Shown: positions 23,463 through 34,677, counted from the stretch's first letter. The stretch is DNA of 64,000 bases from VRUE01 sp047519745 (GCA_047519745.1 JAPVSJ010000038.1:13788-77787), one strand, 5' to 3'. The notes: generated by a model not told the origin, from the letters alone. Made by a program: numbers and translations.

Positions 23463-24766
23463 GCGCGCCGGTCCTCACCGCGGTGGCGCAGATCGACACC
23501 GGCGACACCGCCTGGATGCTGGTCGCGACCGCGCTGGTGCTGATGATGACCCCGGCCCTGGGCCTCTTCTACGCAGGCCTGGTGCGCTCGAAGAACACGC
23601 TCAACACCTTCATGATGTGCGTCGCCGCAATCGCCGTCGCCACCGTCACCTGGGCCGCGGTCGGCTACTCGATCGCCTTCGACGGCGACGGCAGCATCGT
23701 CGGCGGCCTCGGCAACGCCTTCCTCAACGGGGTCGACTTCGCGCCGCGCGCGGGGACGACGATCCCGGAGCTGGTCTTCATGGCCTTCCAGGCGACCTTC
23801 TGCATCATCACCGTCGCCCTCGTCTCCGGCGCCGTGGTCGAGCGCATGCGGTTCGGCGCCTTCCTCGTCTTCGCCGCGCTCTGGTCGGTGCTCGTGTACG
23901 CGGTGCTCGCGCACTGGGCGTTCGGCGGCGGCTGGCTGCAGGCGGGCGGTACGCTCGACTTCGCCGGCGGCGTGCCGGTCGAGATGGGCTCGGGCTTCTC
24001 CGCCCTCGCCGCCGCGCTCGTCGTCGGCGCCCGCAAGGACTATGGCCGCCAGGCCCTGCTTCCCCACAACGCCGTCTACGTGCTGCTCGGCGCCGGGCTG
24101 CTGTGGTTCGGCTGGTTCGGCTTCAACGGCGGCAGCGGCTTCTCGACCGGCAACGCCAGCGTGCTCGCCTTCACCAACACCCTGCTCTGCCCCGCCTGCA
24201 CGCTCGTCGTCTGGTTCGCCCTCGACCTGATCCGTGGCCGCAAGGTGACGGCAATTGGCGCGGCGACCGCGATCGTCGTCGGCTGCGTCGCGATCACCCC
24301 GGCGGGCGGCTTCATCAGCCCCGGCTGGGCAATGGCGCTCGGCGCGCTGGCGGCGCTGCCCAGCTACGCGATCATCGTCTGGCGCACGCGGACCCGGGTC
24401 GACGAGACGCTCGACGTCCTCGCCGCCCACGGCATGGCTGGGTTCTTCGGCATCCTCTTCATCGGCTTCTTCGCCCAGTTCGCCTGGAACGGCGTCTCCG
24501 ACGGCCTCTTCTACGGCAACGCGGCCCAGCTCGGGGACCAGGCGCTGGCGGCACTCGCCGGGCCCGTCTACGCCTTCACCGCGACCTTCGTCCTGCTCAA
24601 GCTGATCGGCCTGGCGATGCCGCTGCGGGCGAGCGAACACCAAGAGGCGATCGGCATGGACGTGATCCAGCACGGCGAGGAGGCCTACGTGACCGGCGAG
24701 GGGGCGATCCTGATCACCCCCGAGTCCGGGATCGAGACGGAGCTGCCGGTCGCCGACCCGGCCTAG
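23459..24766 (+). CDS. amtB: Ammonium transporter, Amt family
   Basis: A 435-residue channel with 11 predicted membrane spans after a short exported N-terminus. Signatures are FYAGLVRSKN, DFAGGVPVEMGSG, WFGWFGFNGGSG and LAAHGMAGFFG. The twin-histidine pore site is altered: the first position is Glu175 (VPVEMGSG where HINAG is usual); the second His324 is kept. Fungal Mep1/Mep3 proteins also have Glu there. The C-terminal tail (from about 395) would bind GlnK. Overlap with glnK gives coupled synthesis. Confidence 0.94.
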   Translation: MSAPVLTAVAQIDTGDTAWMLVATALVLMMTPALGLFYAGLVRSKNTLNTFMMCVAAIAVATVTWAAVGYSIAFDGDGSIVGGLGNAFLNGVDFAPRAGTTIPELVFMAFQATFCIITVALVSGAVVERMRFGAFLVFAALWSVLVYAVLAHWAFGGGWLQAGGTLDFAGGVPVEMGSGFSALAAALVVGARKDYGRQALLPHNAVYVLLGAGLLWFGWFGFNGGSGFSTGNASVLAFTNTLLCPACTLVVWFALDLIRGRKVTAIGAATAIVVGCVAITPAGGFISPGWAMALGALAALPSYAIIVWRTRTRVDETLDVLAAHGMAGFFGILFIGFFAQFAWNGVSDGLFYGNAAQLGDQALAALAGPVYAFTATFVLLKLIGLAMPLRASEHQEAIGMDVIQHGEEAYVTGEGAILITPESGIETELPVADPA

Positions 24767-24782
24767 CGGGGCCGCGCGCCGC

Positions 24783-25742
24783 TCAGGGGGTCAGGGCGCG
24801 GACGAGATCGGCCGCCGGTCGCACGTCGGCGATGCGCGCGACCGTCTCGCCCGCGTAGAGCGCGCCGGCGTCGAGCAGGGTCTCCGGGGCGTCGTCGGTC
24901 GGGCCGGCCGGGGTGAGCAGGCGGCTGCCTGGCCGCTGGGCGCGAATCATCCACGCCTGGAGCGCGGGCGGGGTGTAGCGGGCGCCAGGGGCGAGCAGGT
25001 GGTTGAGCAATCGGTTTAAGGCCGGGCCGCGCGGGTCGTCGCGCAGCCACCGCTCCGTCGCCGCGTTGGCGACCACCCGATGGGGAGCCGGCCAGCTCGC
25101 GCCGAACAGCTCGGTGAGGATGGTCTGCCGCGCCTCGGCCAGGCGCTCGAGGTATCCGGGGTGCGCGCGGCTCTCCTCGGACATCAGGAAGCGCGTGCCG
25201 GCGACCGCGGCGCTCGCCCCCGCGGCCAGCGCCTCGCGCACGTCGCTCTGCTCGGCGATCCCGCCGGCGAGCAGCAGCGGGTAGCCGTCCGGCAGCGCGT
25301 CCTTGACCTGGCCGAGCAGCTCCAGGGCCGGCGCCGTCCCGCGCACGTGCCCGCCGGCCTCGACGCCTTGCACGATCACCGCGTCGGCCCCCGCCGCGTG
25401 AGCGGAGCGAGCCTCGGAGACCGAGCCGCACTGGTGCATCCAGACGCCGGGAGTGCGTCGCCGCGGCCTGCCCCAGAAGGTGACGACGACATCCGCCTCA
25501 GCCGCTGCCACGAACCAACCGCGCCGGGCGAAGGGCAGCAAGACGTTGACGGCGATCGGCCGTCCGGTCAGCGCCCGCGCTGACGCCAGCTCAGCGCGAA
25601 TCGCCGCGGCACCATTGACGGCGATCGTCCCAAGCCCCCCGGCCTCCGACACAGCCGCCGCCAACTCATGCCGGCTCAGCCCACCCCCCATCCCAGCCTG
25701 GACGACCGGCGCTTCTACTCCGATGCGCTCAAGCAAGGACAC
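24783..25742 (-). CDS. Nitronate monooxygenase (2-nitropropane dioxygenase family)
   Basis: An FMN-dependent TIM barrel of 319 residues. The start is GTG (MSLLERIGVEAPVVQAGMGG). Other family blocks are the substrate-loop VQGVEAGGHVRG and the flavin phosphate sites LLLAGGIAE and AVAGTRFLMSEES. Members oxidise alkyl nitronates such as propionate-3-nitronate; some relatives are enoyl-ACP reductases (FabK), but the EAGGH motif favours this call. Convergent with amtB, 16 bp between stops. Confidence 0.85.
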   Translation of the reverse strand: MSLLERIGVEAPVVQAGMGGGLSRHELAAAVSEAGGLGTIAVNGAAAIRAELASARALTGRPIAVNVLLPFARRGWFVAAAEADVVVTFWGRPRRRTPGVWMHQCGSVSEARSAHAAGADAVIVQGVEAGGHVRGTAPALELLGQVKDALPDGYPLLLAGGIAEQSDVREALAAGASAAVAGTRFLMSEESRAHPGYLERLAEARQTILTELFGASWPAPHRVVANAATERWLRDDPRGPALNRLLNHLLAPGARYTPPALQAWMIRAQRPGSRLLTPAGPTDDAPETLLDAGALYAGETVARIADVRPAADLVRALTP

Positions 25743-25822
25743 AGTTGCAGTCTAAGTTCGCGAAGACATACAAGCGATCGAAAGATGTTGGCTGCGGCCA
25801 CGGAGCGTTGTACTGTGGGGCT

Positions 25823-25957
25823 TGTGAAATCTGCCTCGAAGACTTGCTCTGTGCCGGTACCTCCGCCGCCCAACAAGGGCCTGGTGGACTGGCTGCTGGC
25901 CTGTCCGGATAAGGGCTACTTCGTAGCGATTGACTCCGAGTCGACCGACTCACTTTG
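25823..25957 (+). CDS. Small ORF with antitoxin-like C-terminal tail
   Basis: A 44-codon frame from a GTG, ending LVDWLLACPDKGYFVAIDSE then STDSL. The 'W-L-x-x-C-P-x-K-x-Y/F-F-x-x-x-D-S-x-x-T-D' ending reminds me of small AbrB/VapB-type antitoxins. No toxin gene follows. The surrounding gap (25743-26089) holds otherwise only a hairpin near 26060. Low confidence: it may be a remnant or non-coding. Confidence 0.3.
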
Positions 25958-26035
25958 AACGCCTGAGAGCGGTCAGCCGTTGTTTCGCCGCTGCCGCTCT
26001 ACCTCGGTGAGCCTGGCGATGTCGGCCAGATCGCC

Positions 26036-26085
26036 GCATCCTGAAGCTTTTTGCCTCCGATAGGGCCTACAAAGCTTCAAGATGC
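26036..26085 (-). terminator. Strong hairpin after the hxlR gene
   Basis: Arms 26036-26050 and 26071-26085 pair at 14 of 15 positions (GCATC...GAAGCTTT). The loop is 20 nt. It starts 4 bp past the stop of the minus-strand HxlR gene, so it is placed as a terminator of lon-hxlR. There is no trailing U tract. Confidence 0.55.
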
Positions 26086-26089
26086 GTAG

Positions 26090-26387
26090 CTAGCGCTGAC
26101 CGGCGTCGAGTAGTCCCGCGACCAGCCCGGCGAGACGCTTGCCGCGGCGCGTCAGTCGATACTCGGTGTGTGGAGGGCGGCCCGGGACGAGGCGACGCTC
26201 GACGATCCGCTCGGCCTCTAGCTGCTCGAGGCGGTCGGAGAGGGTCGTCGGCGAGACGCCCGGCAGCGACTGGCGGAACTCGTTGAAGCGGACGGCGCCG
26301 CTGGCACTGGCGTAGATAGTCGCCAGCGTCCAGCGACGCTCCAACAGACTGGCTACCGCCCGCAGCTCGGGCGGGACTGGCGCGCAG

Positions 26388-26407
<20 letters not shown>
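26090..26407 (-). CDS. HxlR-family winged-helix regulator
   Basis: A 105-residue regulator with the HxlR profile: LLERRWTLATIYASASGAVRF, then FNEFRQSLPGVSPTTLSDRL, then VERRLVPGRPPHTEYRLT forming the wing. Family members often sense redox or electrophiles through an N-terminal cysteine; here CRSC is at residues 5-8, offering such a site. The start overlaps the lon 3' end by 20 bp, so it is probably translated from the lon mRNA. Confidence 0.85.
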
Positions 26408-28679
<2,272 letters not shown>

Positions 28680-28777
28680 ATCCAAGTCCAATTTCTGTAG
28701 TTAGTCTCAGAACAGGATAGCGCCATGCCTGGCCGGGGTCCAGCCGCACCGGGGACGAGGGCTGTACGGTGTGCGCC

Positions 28778-29116
28778 GTGGACCCGGCACGCGCCAAAGA
28801 GCTGCTCGCCGCCGAGCGGGCTGAGGTCGAGCGGGAGATCGCTGCGCTCGAGGCGGAAGGCCCCGAAGAGGGCGACGACCGGGTCGAGCCCGGCGACCTC
28901 GGCTCGGAGAGCCTCTACCAGGACGAGCTCGACGCCGGCCGCGACCAGGACCTGAAAGACCGGCTTGCCGCGGTAGAACGGGCGGAGGAGCGCCTCGCCG
29001 CAGGCACCTACGGCCTCTCGGTGCGGAGCGGCGAGCCGATTCCCGACGAGCGCCTTGAGGCCCTCCCCGCGGCCGAGCTCACGGTCGAGGAGCAGGAGCC
29101 CGGGGCTCGCGGGTAA
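28778..29116 (+). CDS. DksA/TraR-like protein without zinc-finger cysteines
   Basis: A protein of about 112 residues from GTG (an in-frame GTG three codons earlier is possible). The N-terminal coiled coil (AKELLAAERAEVEREIAALE) and the helix RLAAVERAEERLAAGTYG follow TraR/DksA order. At the zinc finger the family has C-x2-C...C-x2-C, but here GTYGLSVRSGEPIPDERLEA and PAAELTVEE show all four cysteines lost. It could still insert its coiled coil into the RNA polymerase secondary channel. Acidic DxxDx residues at the coil tip are not clear. Confidence 0.75.
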   Translation: MDPARAKELLAAERAEVEREIAALEAEGPEEGDDRVEPGDLGSESLYQDELDAGRDQDLKDRLAAVERAEERLAAGTYGLSVRSGEPIPDERLEALPAAELTVEEQEPGARG

Positions 29117-29504
29117 CCGCGCAGGCCGGCGTGCCGCCAGGCAGCCGGTAGCGATTCGCCGCGATCAGCCGGTGGGCCAGGGCCGCGATCGACGAGACCC
29201 CGGGCAGCAGGGTGGCCCGGCCGGCGAGCCGCCAGACCCCGCCGCAGGCGATCAGCGCCGCGGCGACCGCCTCGTGGCCCGAGCAGACCGTGCCGTCGCT
29301 CCGCACCCATCGCACGGCCTCGACAGCCTGCTCCTCGGTTATCCCGAGCTGGGCCAGGTCGGCGTGCTGCCAGGCGACGATCTCGGCCTCCGGCCCGATC
29401 CTCTCCAGCGCGCGCACGCACGTCGTGCAGAAGCCGCAGTCCCCGTCGTAGACGAGCACCGGCCGGGAACCGACCTCATGGCTGGCGACCTGTCTAGCGT
29501 CCAT
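29079..29504 (-). CDS. DUF393/YuxK-family thiol-disulfide protein
   Basis: A 141-residue protein from the ATG giving MDARQVASHEVG. The family mark is at 17-30: VLVYDGDCGFCTTCVRAL, a DxDCxFC redox motif. The rest (AVRWVRSDGTVCSGHEAVAA, VWRLAGRATLLPGVSSI) matches members throughout. The fold is thioredoxin-like; substrates are unknown. It overlaps the DksA-like gene tail by 38 bp in convergent orientation. Confidence 0.8.
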   Translation of the reverse strand: MDARQVASHEVGSRPVLVYDGDCGFCTTCVRALERIGPEAEIVAWQHADLAQLGITEEQAVEAVRWVRSDGTVCSGHEAVAAALIACGGVWRLAGRATLLPGVSSIAALAHRLIAANRYRLPGGTPACAVTREPRAPAPRP

Positions 29505-29663
29505 ACGCCATCGTTGAGACCAGGATAGGCATGAGGCTCCCCAACTCCGCACACGAATCCCAGCCATAAAGCCCCGCGGCGCCTTTGGCAGGGGATACAA
29601 GCCGTCCGCTACTGGATCGTCTACCCGGCGCTCTTGCGACAGACCGAAAGGGCGTGGAATCGA

Positions 29664-29709
29664 CGCATCCGACATTGACCCCACCCCACTGTGGTCAATG
29701 TCGGATGCG
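29664..29709 (-). terminator. Perfect 17-bp inverted repeat after nhaA
   Basis: Arms 29664-29680 and 29693-29709 are exact complements (GCATCCGACATTGACC and its reverse), with outer AATCG/CGATT pairs beyond a bulge. It lies 32 bp past the minus-strand nhaA stop. The stem would be very stable; no U tract follows on either strand. It is a likely terminator, alternatively a palindromic protein site. The rest of 29505-29741 shows nothing else. Confidence 0.6.
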
Positions 29710-29741
29710 CGCGATTGCGGCGGGACTTACGACGGGGAGCG

Positions 29742-31646
29742 CTAGGTCGCTATCGCCGAGCGGGCACCGGCTGCCTTGACCGCGGCTGAGAGGGTTTCGA
29801 TGTCGTAGGCGCCGTCGTGGCGGCGGTCGTTGACGAAGAAGGTCGGCGTGCCGGTGACGCCGCTGATGTCGGCCGAGTCGACGTCTTCCTCGATGTGTGG
29901 CGCGTGGGCGTGGCGCTGCATGTCCTCGCGGAAGCGCTCGGGGTCGAGCTCGAGCTGCTGGGCGTAGGCGTGAAGGTCGCGAGGCAGCAGCTCCCCCTGG
30001 TGGTCGAGCAGCAGGTCGTGCATCTGCCAGAACGCTCCTTGGGCGGCGGCGGCCTCCGATGCCTCCGCGGCGAGCTCGGCGTTGGGGTGGACGTCGGAAA
30101 GCGGCAGGTGCCGCCAGACGTAGCGGACCTCAGCGAAGTCGGCGAGCAGCTCGCGCACGACCGGCTCGGCCTTGCCGCAGTACGGACACTCGAAGTCGCC
30201 GTACTCGACCACCGTCACCGGCGCCTCGACCGGGCCGCGCACGTGGTCGCGCTCGGGATCGACCGGCACGCCCAGGTCGACCAGCGTCTCCGAGGTACCG
30301 AGCAGGGCGCGGATGCGCGCCTGCCACGGCAGCAGCGCGGTGGCGCGGAAGACGAGCCAGGTCAGCACCGAGGCGACGAGCGCGGCGCTCAGCACGCCGA
30401 GCTTCGCCTCGCGCAGCTCGACACCGTGAAAGGCCAACGCCGCGATCAGCAAGGAGACCGTGAAGCCGATCCCGGCGATCGCGCCGCCCCCGGCGGTCGC
30501 CGCCCAGCCGACCGGCGGGCGCAGCCTTCCCCTGCTCAGCCAGGTCACCAGCGCCGAGACCCCGGTCACGCCGACCGGCTTGCCGAGCACATAGGCGACG
30601 ACGATCCCGAGCGTGATCGGCGAGGAGTAGGCCCGCGAGAGGAAGTCGCCGTCGATCGCGATGCCGACGTTGGCGAGGGCGAAGAGCGGCACGATCACGT
30701 AGCTGGTCCATGGGTGGTAGAGCTGCAGCAGGCGGGCGTTGGGCGAAACGGCCGCGCGCAGCCCGACCCGGGCGGAGCGGGCCAGCTCCGGCGTCGGCTG
30801 CTCACGGAAGCTGCGGAAGAGGTTCGTCGCCCGCTCCAGCTCGCCGCGTCCCGCCGGATAGGCGCCGATGATCAAGCCGATCGCCAGGCCCAGCACGACG
30901 GGGTCGACGCCCGACTCGAACAGCGCCACCCAGGAGGTCAGCGCGAGCAGCAGGTACATGAGGTTTTGGCGGATCCGCAGGGCGATCGCGATCGCGGCGA
31001 CAGCGAAGACCCCGGCCGCGATCAGCAACGGCCCGACGGCGACGTCGTGGCTGTAGGCGACGGCGATGACGAGCAGCGCCACGACGTCGTCGACGACAAT
31101 GATCGTCAGCATGAAGCCGCGCAGGCGGTCGGGGAAGCTCGGCCCGACCAAGGCCAGCATGCCGAGCGCGAAGGCGGTGTCGGTCGACATCGCCACCCCC
31201 CACCCCGACGCCGCGTGCCCGCCGCCGTTGAAGGCGAGGTAGATCGCCACCGGCACGACCATCCCGCCGAGCCCGGCGAGGACCGGCAGGGCGAGGCGGC
31301 GGCGCTCGCGCAGCTCGCCGACGTCGAACTCGCGTCGCACCTCGAGCCCGACGACGAAGAAGAAGAGCGTCATCAAGCCGCCGTTGACCCACTGGCGCAG
31401 GCTCTGCGAGATGCCCGAGTCGCCGACCTGGATCGACAGCTTCGTGCGCCAGACGCTCTCGTAGGAGGAGAGGTCGATGTTGGCCCAGGCCAGCGCCGCC
31501 ACGGCCGCGGCGAGGAGCACCACGGCGCTGCCCGTCTCGGTGGTGAGGAATTCGCGCAGCGGCGCCTGCAGGCTGCGGGCCCAGGCGGTGCGCCCGCTGA
31601 ATGCCGATCTGACCCGGGAGCCGCTCACAGCCCACAAGCTAGCCAT
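29742..31646 (-). CDS. nhaA: Na+/H+ antiporter NhaA fused to a DsbA-like thioredoxin domain
   Basis: A protein of about 634 residues from ATG (MASLWAVSG); a GTG at 31628 is equally plausible. The NhaA part has the usual 12 spans and ion-site residues: MSTDTAFALGML and IIVVDDVVALLV (paired aspartates). About residue 430 on, a thioredoxin-fold domain begins: VTVVEYGDFECPYCGKAEPV with CPYC, then GVTGTPTFFVNDRRHDG (cis-Pro). NhaA-thioredoxin fusions are known in actinobacteria. The redox domain location and partner are unknown. Confidence 0.9.
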   Translation of the reverse strand: MASLWAVSGSRVRSAFSGRTAWARSLQAPLREFLTTETGSAVVLLAAAVAALAWANIDLSSYESVWRTKLSIQVGDSGISQSLRQWVNGGLMTLFFFVVGLEVRREFDVGELRERRRLALPVLAGLGGMVVPVAIYLAFNGGGHAASGWGVAMSTDTAFALGMLALVGPSFPDRLRGFMLTIIVVDDVVALLVIAVAYSHDVAVGPLLIAAGVFAVAAIAIALRIRQNLMYLLLALTSWVALFESGVDPVVLGLAIGLIIGAYPAGRGELERATNLFRSFREQPTPELARSARVGLRAAVSPNARLLQLYHPWTSYVIVPLFALANVGIAIDGDFLSRAYSSPITLGIVVAYVLGKPVGVTGVSALVTWLSRGRLRPPVGWAATAGGGAIAGIGFTVSLLIAALAFHGVELREAKLGVLSAALVASVLTWLVFRATALLPWQARIRALLGTSETLVDLGVPVDPERDHVRGPVEAPVTVVEYGDFECPYCGKAEPVVRELLADFAEVRYVWRHLPLSDVHPNAELAAEASEAAAAQGAFWQMHDLLLDHQGELLPRDLHAYAQQLELDPERFREDMQRHAHAPHIEEDVDSADISGVTGTPTFFVNDRRHDGAYDIETLSAAVKAAGARSAIAT

Positions 31647-31665
31647 CTGTGGGACGCTGCCGCGC

Positions 31666-32523
31666 ATGCCCGGCGTCGCCGTCGTCACCGACAGCACCAC
31701 CTACCTGCCCTCCGGCCTGATCGAGCGCTGGGGGGTCGAGCAGGTGAGCCTCTATGTCGGCTGGGGCGACGAGCGGCTGCCCGAGCCCGAGTACGACCTC
31801 GACGCCTTCTACGCGCGGCTACGCGACTCGCCCGATCTGCCATCGACCTCGCAGCCATCCGTGGGCGACTTCCTCGCCTGCTTCGAGCCGCTCGCCGAAG
31901 CGGGCCGCGACGTCGTCTCCGTCCACATCGCCGGCGGCCTCTCGGGCACCTGCGAGAGCGCGCGGGAGGCCGCGCGGGTCATCGCGGACAAGGGGCTCCC
32001 CGGCCAGGTCGAGGTAGTCGACGGCCAGACCGGTGCCGGCGGGCTCGGCTGCCTGGTCCTTGCCGCCGCCCGCGCGGCCGAGCAGGGCGCCTCGGCGAAA
32101 GACGTGGTCGCCGCCATCCACCGGACCCGCGAGGGCCTCGACATGTGGTTCTGCCTCGACACGCTCGAGTACCTGCGGCGCGGCGGGCGCATCGGCGCGG
32201 CCCAGGCCCTGGTCGGGACGGCGCTGAAAATCAAGCCGATCCTCACCTTCGGCACCGAGATCTCCCCGGTCGGCCGCGTCCGCACCCGACAGCGCGCCCG
32301 GCAGAAGATGATCGACTACCTGCACGAGCTCCACGACCGCGGCGCCGGCGAGTGGTTCGTTCAGCACGCCCAGTCGCCCGAGGGCGCGGCCAAGCTGGTC
32401 GCCGAAGGCACGACGATCTTCGGCACCGAGCCGCTCTTCTGCACCGAGGTCGGGCCGGTGCTCGGCGCCCACCTCGGCTCCGGGATGCTGGTCGGCGGCA
32501 CCGGCTGCGCGCTGGCGAGCTGA
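31666..32523 (+). CDS. DegV-family fatty-acid-binding protein
   Basis: A 285-residue DegV protein: VAVVTDSTTYLPSGLIER at the start, PSTSQPSVGDF, VHIAGGLSGTCESAR, LEYLRRGGRIGAAQALVG and LKIKPILTF. These are the ligand-contact segments of the EDD fold. Bacterial members bind fatty acids and can serve fatty acid kinase (FakB). No fakA is nearby. It is divergent from nhaA with 19 bp between starts. Confidence 0.9.
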   Translation: MPGVAVVTDSTTYLPSGLIERWGVEQVSLYVGWGDERLPEPEYDLDAFYARLRDSPDLPSTSQPSVGDFLACFEPLAEAGRDVVSVHIAGGLSGTCESAREAARVIADKGLPGQVEVVDGQTGAGGLGCLVLAAARAAEQGASAKDVVAAIHRTREGLDMWFCLDTLEYLRRGGRIGAAQALVGTALKIKPILTFGTEISPVGRVRTRQRARQKMIDYLHELHDRGAGEWFVQHAQSPEGAAKLVAEGTTIFGTEPLFCTEVGPVLGAHLGSGMLVGGTGCALAS

Positions 32524-32647
32524 GTCGCCCTCCGCCGGCCCGGTAAGCCCTACGCGGAATCGCATCCCGATAGCGCCTCTTGCCAGGTCCGTACCTATTT
32601 GGGTATGTTCAGAATCTGATCAGGAAAATCGGATTGGAGGGAGTGGG

Positions 32648-33892
32648 ATGGCGGAGCTGGCGAAGGGACTGACTGGCAAGGACGACCGGCTGTTCGCGGA
32701 GGCGCAGCCCAGCCCGGACGAGACCACGTTCCAGATCGAAAACACCAGCGAGGCCTACTACGAATCGCCCTATTACAAGAAGCACGAAGAAGACGTCCAG
32801 AAGGTCCCGCCGCCGCGGGTGAACCCGCCCCGGGTGGACCTGGCCGATGTGCTCGGCCAGGACATCCTGAAGCCGATCGTCGAGGCGAAGAAGCTGAGCT
32901 TCCATGCGGCGGGCGACACCGGGGCGGCCAAGGTGAACAGGAGCCAGAAAATGGCCACCGCAATCCGCCACGAGGCGGGCGTCGCCGACCTGATGGCCGA
33001 AGACGTCGCGAAAGGAGGCGAGGCGGCCCCCGCCTTCTTCTTCCACCTCGGCGACATCATCTACAACTTCGGCGAGGGCCAGTACTACTACGACCAGTTC
33101 TACGAGCCCTACCGCAACTACGACAGGCCGATCTTCGCGATCCCCGGCAATCACGACGGGATGGTCTTCGGGCCGAGCCCCGACACGCCCTCGGTCAAGA
33201 GCCTGACCGCCTTCCTGCGCAACTTCTGCGCCGAGGCCCCGGGGCCGGCCGAGGACGCCGGCGGGCTGATGCGCAGCACGATGAACCAGCCCGGCGTCTA
33301 CTTCACTCTCGACGCCCCGTTCGTCTCGATCGTCGGCCTCTACACCAACGTGATCGACGGGCCGGGCGTCCTCTCCACCCAGGGCGGCCGCTACCCGGAT
33401 GCCGGCGATGAGCAGCTCGAATTCCTCAAAGGCGAGCTGAAACGGCTGAAACCAGAACGCGAAGCGGGCAAGCGCGCGGTGATCGTCGCCTGCCACCACC
33501 CACCGGCCTCGGTCTCCGAGCATCCCGGCTCCGCAGGGCTGGACAAAGACCTGACCAGCGCCTTCGAAGACGCCGACCTCTGGCCCGACGCCGTCCTCTC
33601 GGGACACGCCCACCTCTACCAGCGCTTCATCCGCAAGGTCGGCGAGCGCGAAATTCCCTACGTGGTCGCCGGCGCCGGCGGCTTCAGCGAGACCCGCCCG
33701 CGGACCCCCGTCTCGAAAGGCGCGACCAACGGCACCTACACCCTGGCCGCGGACCCGATCGTTCACTTCGGCTACCTGACGGTGACCGCCGACATGAACG
33801 TGAACCGGCTCACGATCGGCTACCGCCCGAGCGACCCGAAAGTCGAGGGCGAATCCGTCGCCGTCGACCTCGAGACCGGCAAGCTGGCTTAG
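32648..33892 (+). CDS. Calcineurin-like metallophosphoesterase
   Basis: A 414-residue protein with the five metallophosphoesterase blocks: AAGDTG, FHLGDIIYN, IPGNHDG, VIVACHHPPA and SGHAHLYQ. The N-terminal about 80 residues (YYESPYYKKHEEDVQKVPPP) are an extra proline-rich part outside the fold. No signal peptide is visible. The stop interleaves with the ZIP transporter stop in TTAG. Substrate is unknown. Confidence 0.88.
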   Translation: MAELAKGLTGKDDRLFAEAQPSPDETTFQIENTSEAYYESPYYKKHEEDVQKVPPPRVNPPRVDLADVLGQDILKPIVEAKKLSFHAAGDTGAAKVNRSQKMATAIRHEAGVADLMAEDVAKGGEAAPAFFFHLGDIIYNFGEGQYYYDQFYEPYRNYDRPIFAIPGNHDGMVFGPSPDTPSVKSLTAFLRNFCAEAPGPAEDAGGLMRSTMNQPGVYFTLDAPFVSIVGLYTNVIDGPGVLSTQGGRYPDAGDEQLEFLKGELKRLKPEREAGKRAVIVACHHPPASVSEHPGSAGLDKDLTSAFEDADLWPDAVLSGHAHLYQRFIRKVGEREIPYVVAGAGGFSETRPRTPVSKGATNGTYTLAADPIVHFGYLTVTADMNVNRLTIGYRPSDPKVEGESVAVDLETGKLA

Positions 33893-34629
33893 ACCCCGAG
33901 GACGAGGCTCAGCGCCAACATAAGGGCGGCGCCGACGGCGATGCCCGCGCTCGGGCCGAGGCGCGCGCCCCCTACGTACGCGCTTGGCAACATCTCGATC
34001 GCGATCAGCGCCAGCATCGCCCCGGCCGCGAAGGCGAAGGAGAACGGCAGCAGACCGCTGACCTCTTCCACCGCCAGGTAGGCCAGCAGCGCCCCAACGG
34101 GCTGTGGCGCGCTGGTCGCCACGGCGGCCCAGAACTGGCGCACGCGGCTGAACCCCGCGGCCGCCATCGGAATCGCCACGCTGGTCCCCTCGGGGACGTT
34201 TTGGAGCCCGATCGCGAGGATCACGAAAAGGCTGAGCCCGGCGCGGTCGGAGGCGTAGGCGGTGCCGACCGCGAGGCCCTCCGGCAGGCTGTGGACGAAG
34301 AGGACGAGAAAGACAAGCGCCGAGGTGCGCGCCCCCGGCCCGGTACGACCCATGAAGCCGGCGTCCGGGCGCATGTACCGGCCTGCCAGCAGCAGGAAGC
34401 CGATCCCCACCGCCAGCCCCCCGACCACCTCGGCCGCCGAGCCTTCTTCGGTCGCCGGGAGCAGCAGCCCTGCGACCGCGGCGACGCCCATCACCCCCGC
34501 GGCGAAACCGAGCAGGATCGGGGTCAGCAGCCCGGCCCGCGTGCCGAGAAAGAAGACGGGCACAGCGCCGATTCCGGTCGCAAGCGCCGTCGCAGACGCG
34601 GCAAGCAGCAGGACAACCACATCGGGCAT
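33889..34629 (-). CDS. ZIP-family metal transporter
   Basis: A 246-residue ZIP protein from ATG (MPDVVVLLLA). Eight hydrophobic spans; TM4 has HSLPEGLAVG and TM5 LQNVPEGTSVA, the paired metal-site motifs (usually HNxPEG; here the first residue of TM5 is Gln). The terminal segment AFAAGAMLALIAIEMLP is also typical. It imports zinc or related metals; specificity is not evident. Longer upstream frames are antisense to the response regulator gene. Confidence 0.88.
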   Translation of the reverse strand: MPDVVVLLLAASATALATGIGAVPVFFLGTRAGLLTPILLGFAAGVMGVAAVAGLLLPATEEGSAAEVVGGLAVGIGFLLLAGRYMRPDAGFMGRTGPGARTSALVFLVLFVHSLPEGLAVGTAYASDRAGLSLFVILAIGLQNVPEGTSVAIPMAAAGFSRVRQFWAAVATSAPQPVGALLAYLAVEEVSGLLPFSFAFAAGAMLALIAIEMLPSAYVGGARLGPSAGIAVGAALMLALSLVLGV

Positions 34630-34677
34630 CACGCAGAAGCTATCGGCGCCGGGGGATCGGTCATCTAGCATCGAGGC

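Noticed and set aside
29817..32546. Very long plus-strand ORF (909 codons) opposite nhaA and degV
   Set aside because: Arg/Gly/Ala-rich shadow translation of GC-rich genes; it shows no domain and crosses two well-supported genes.
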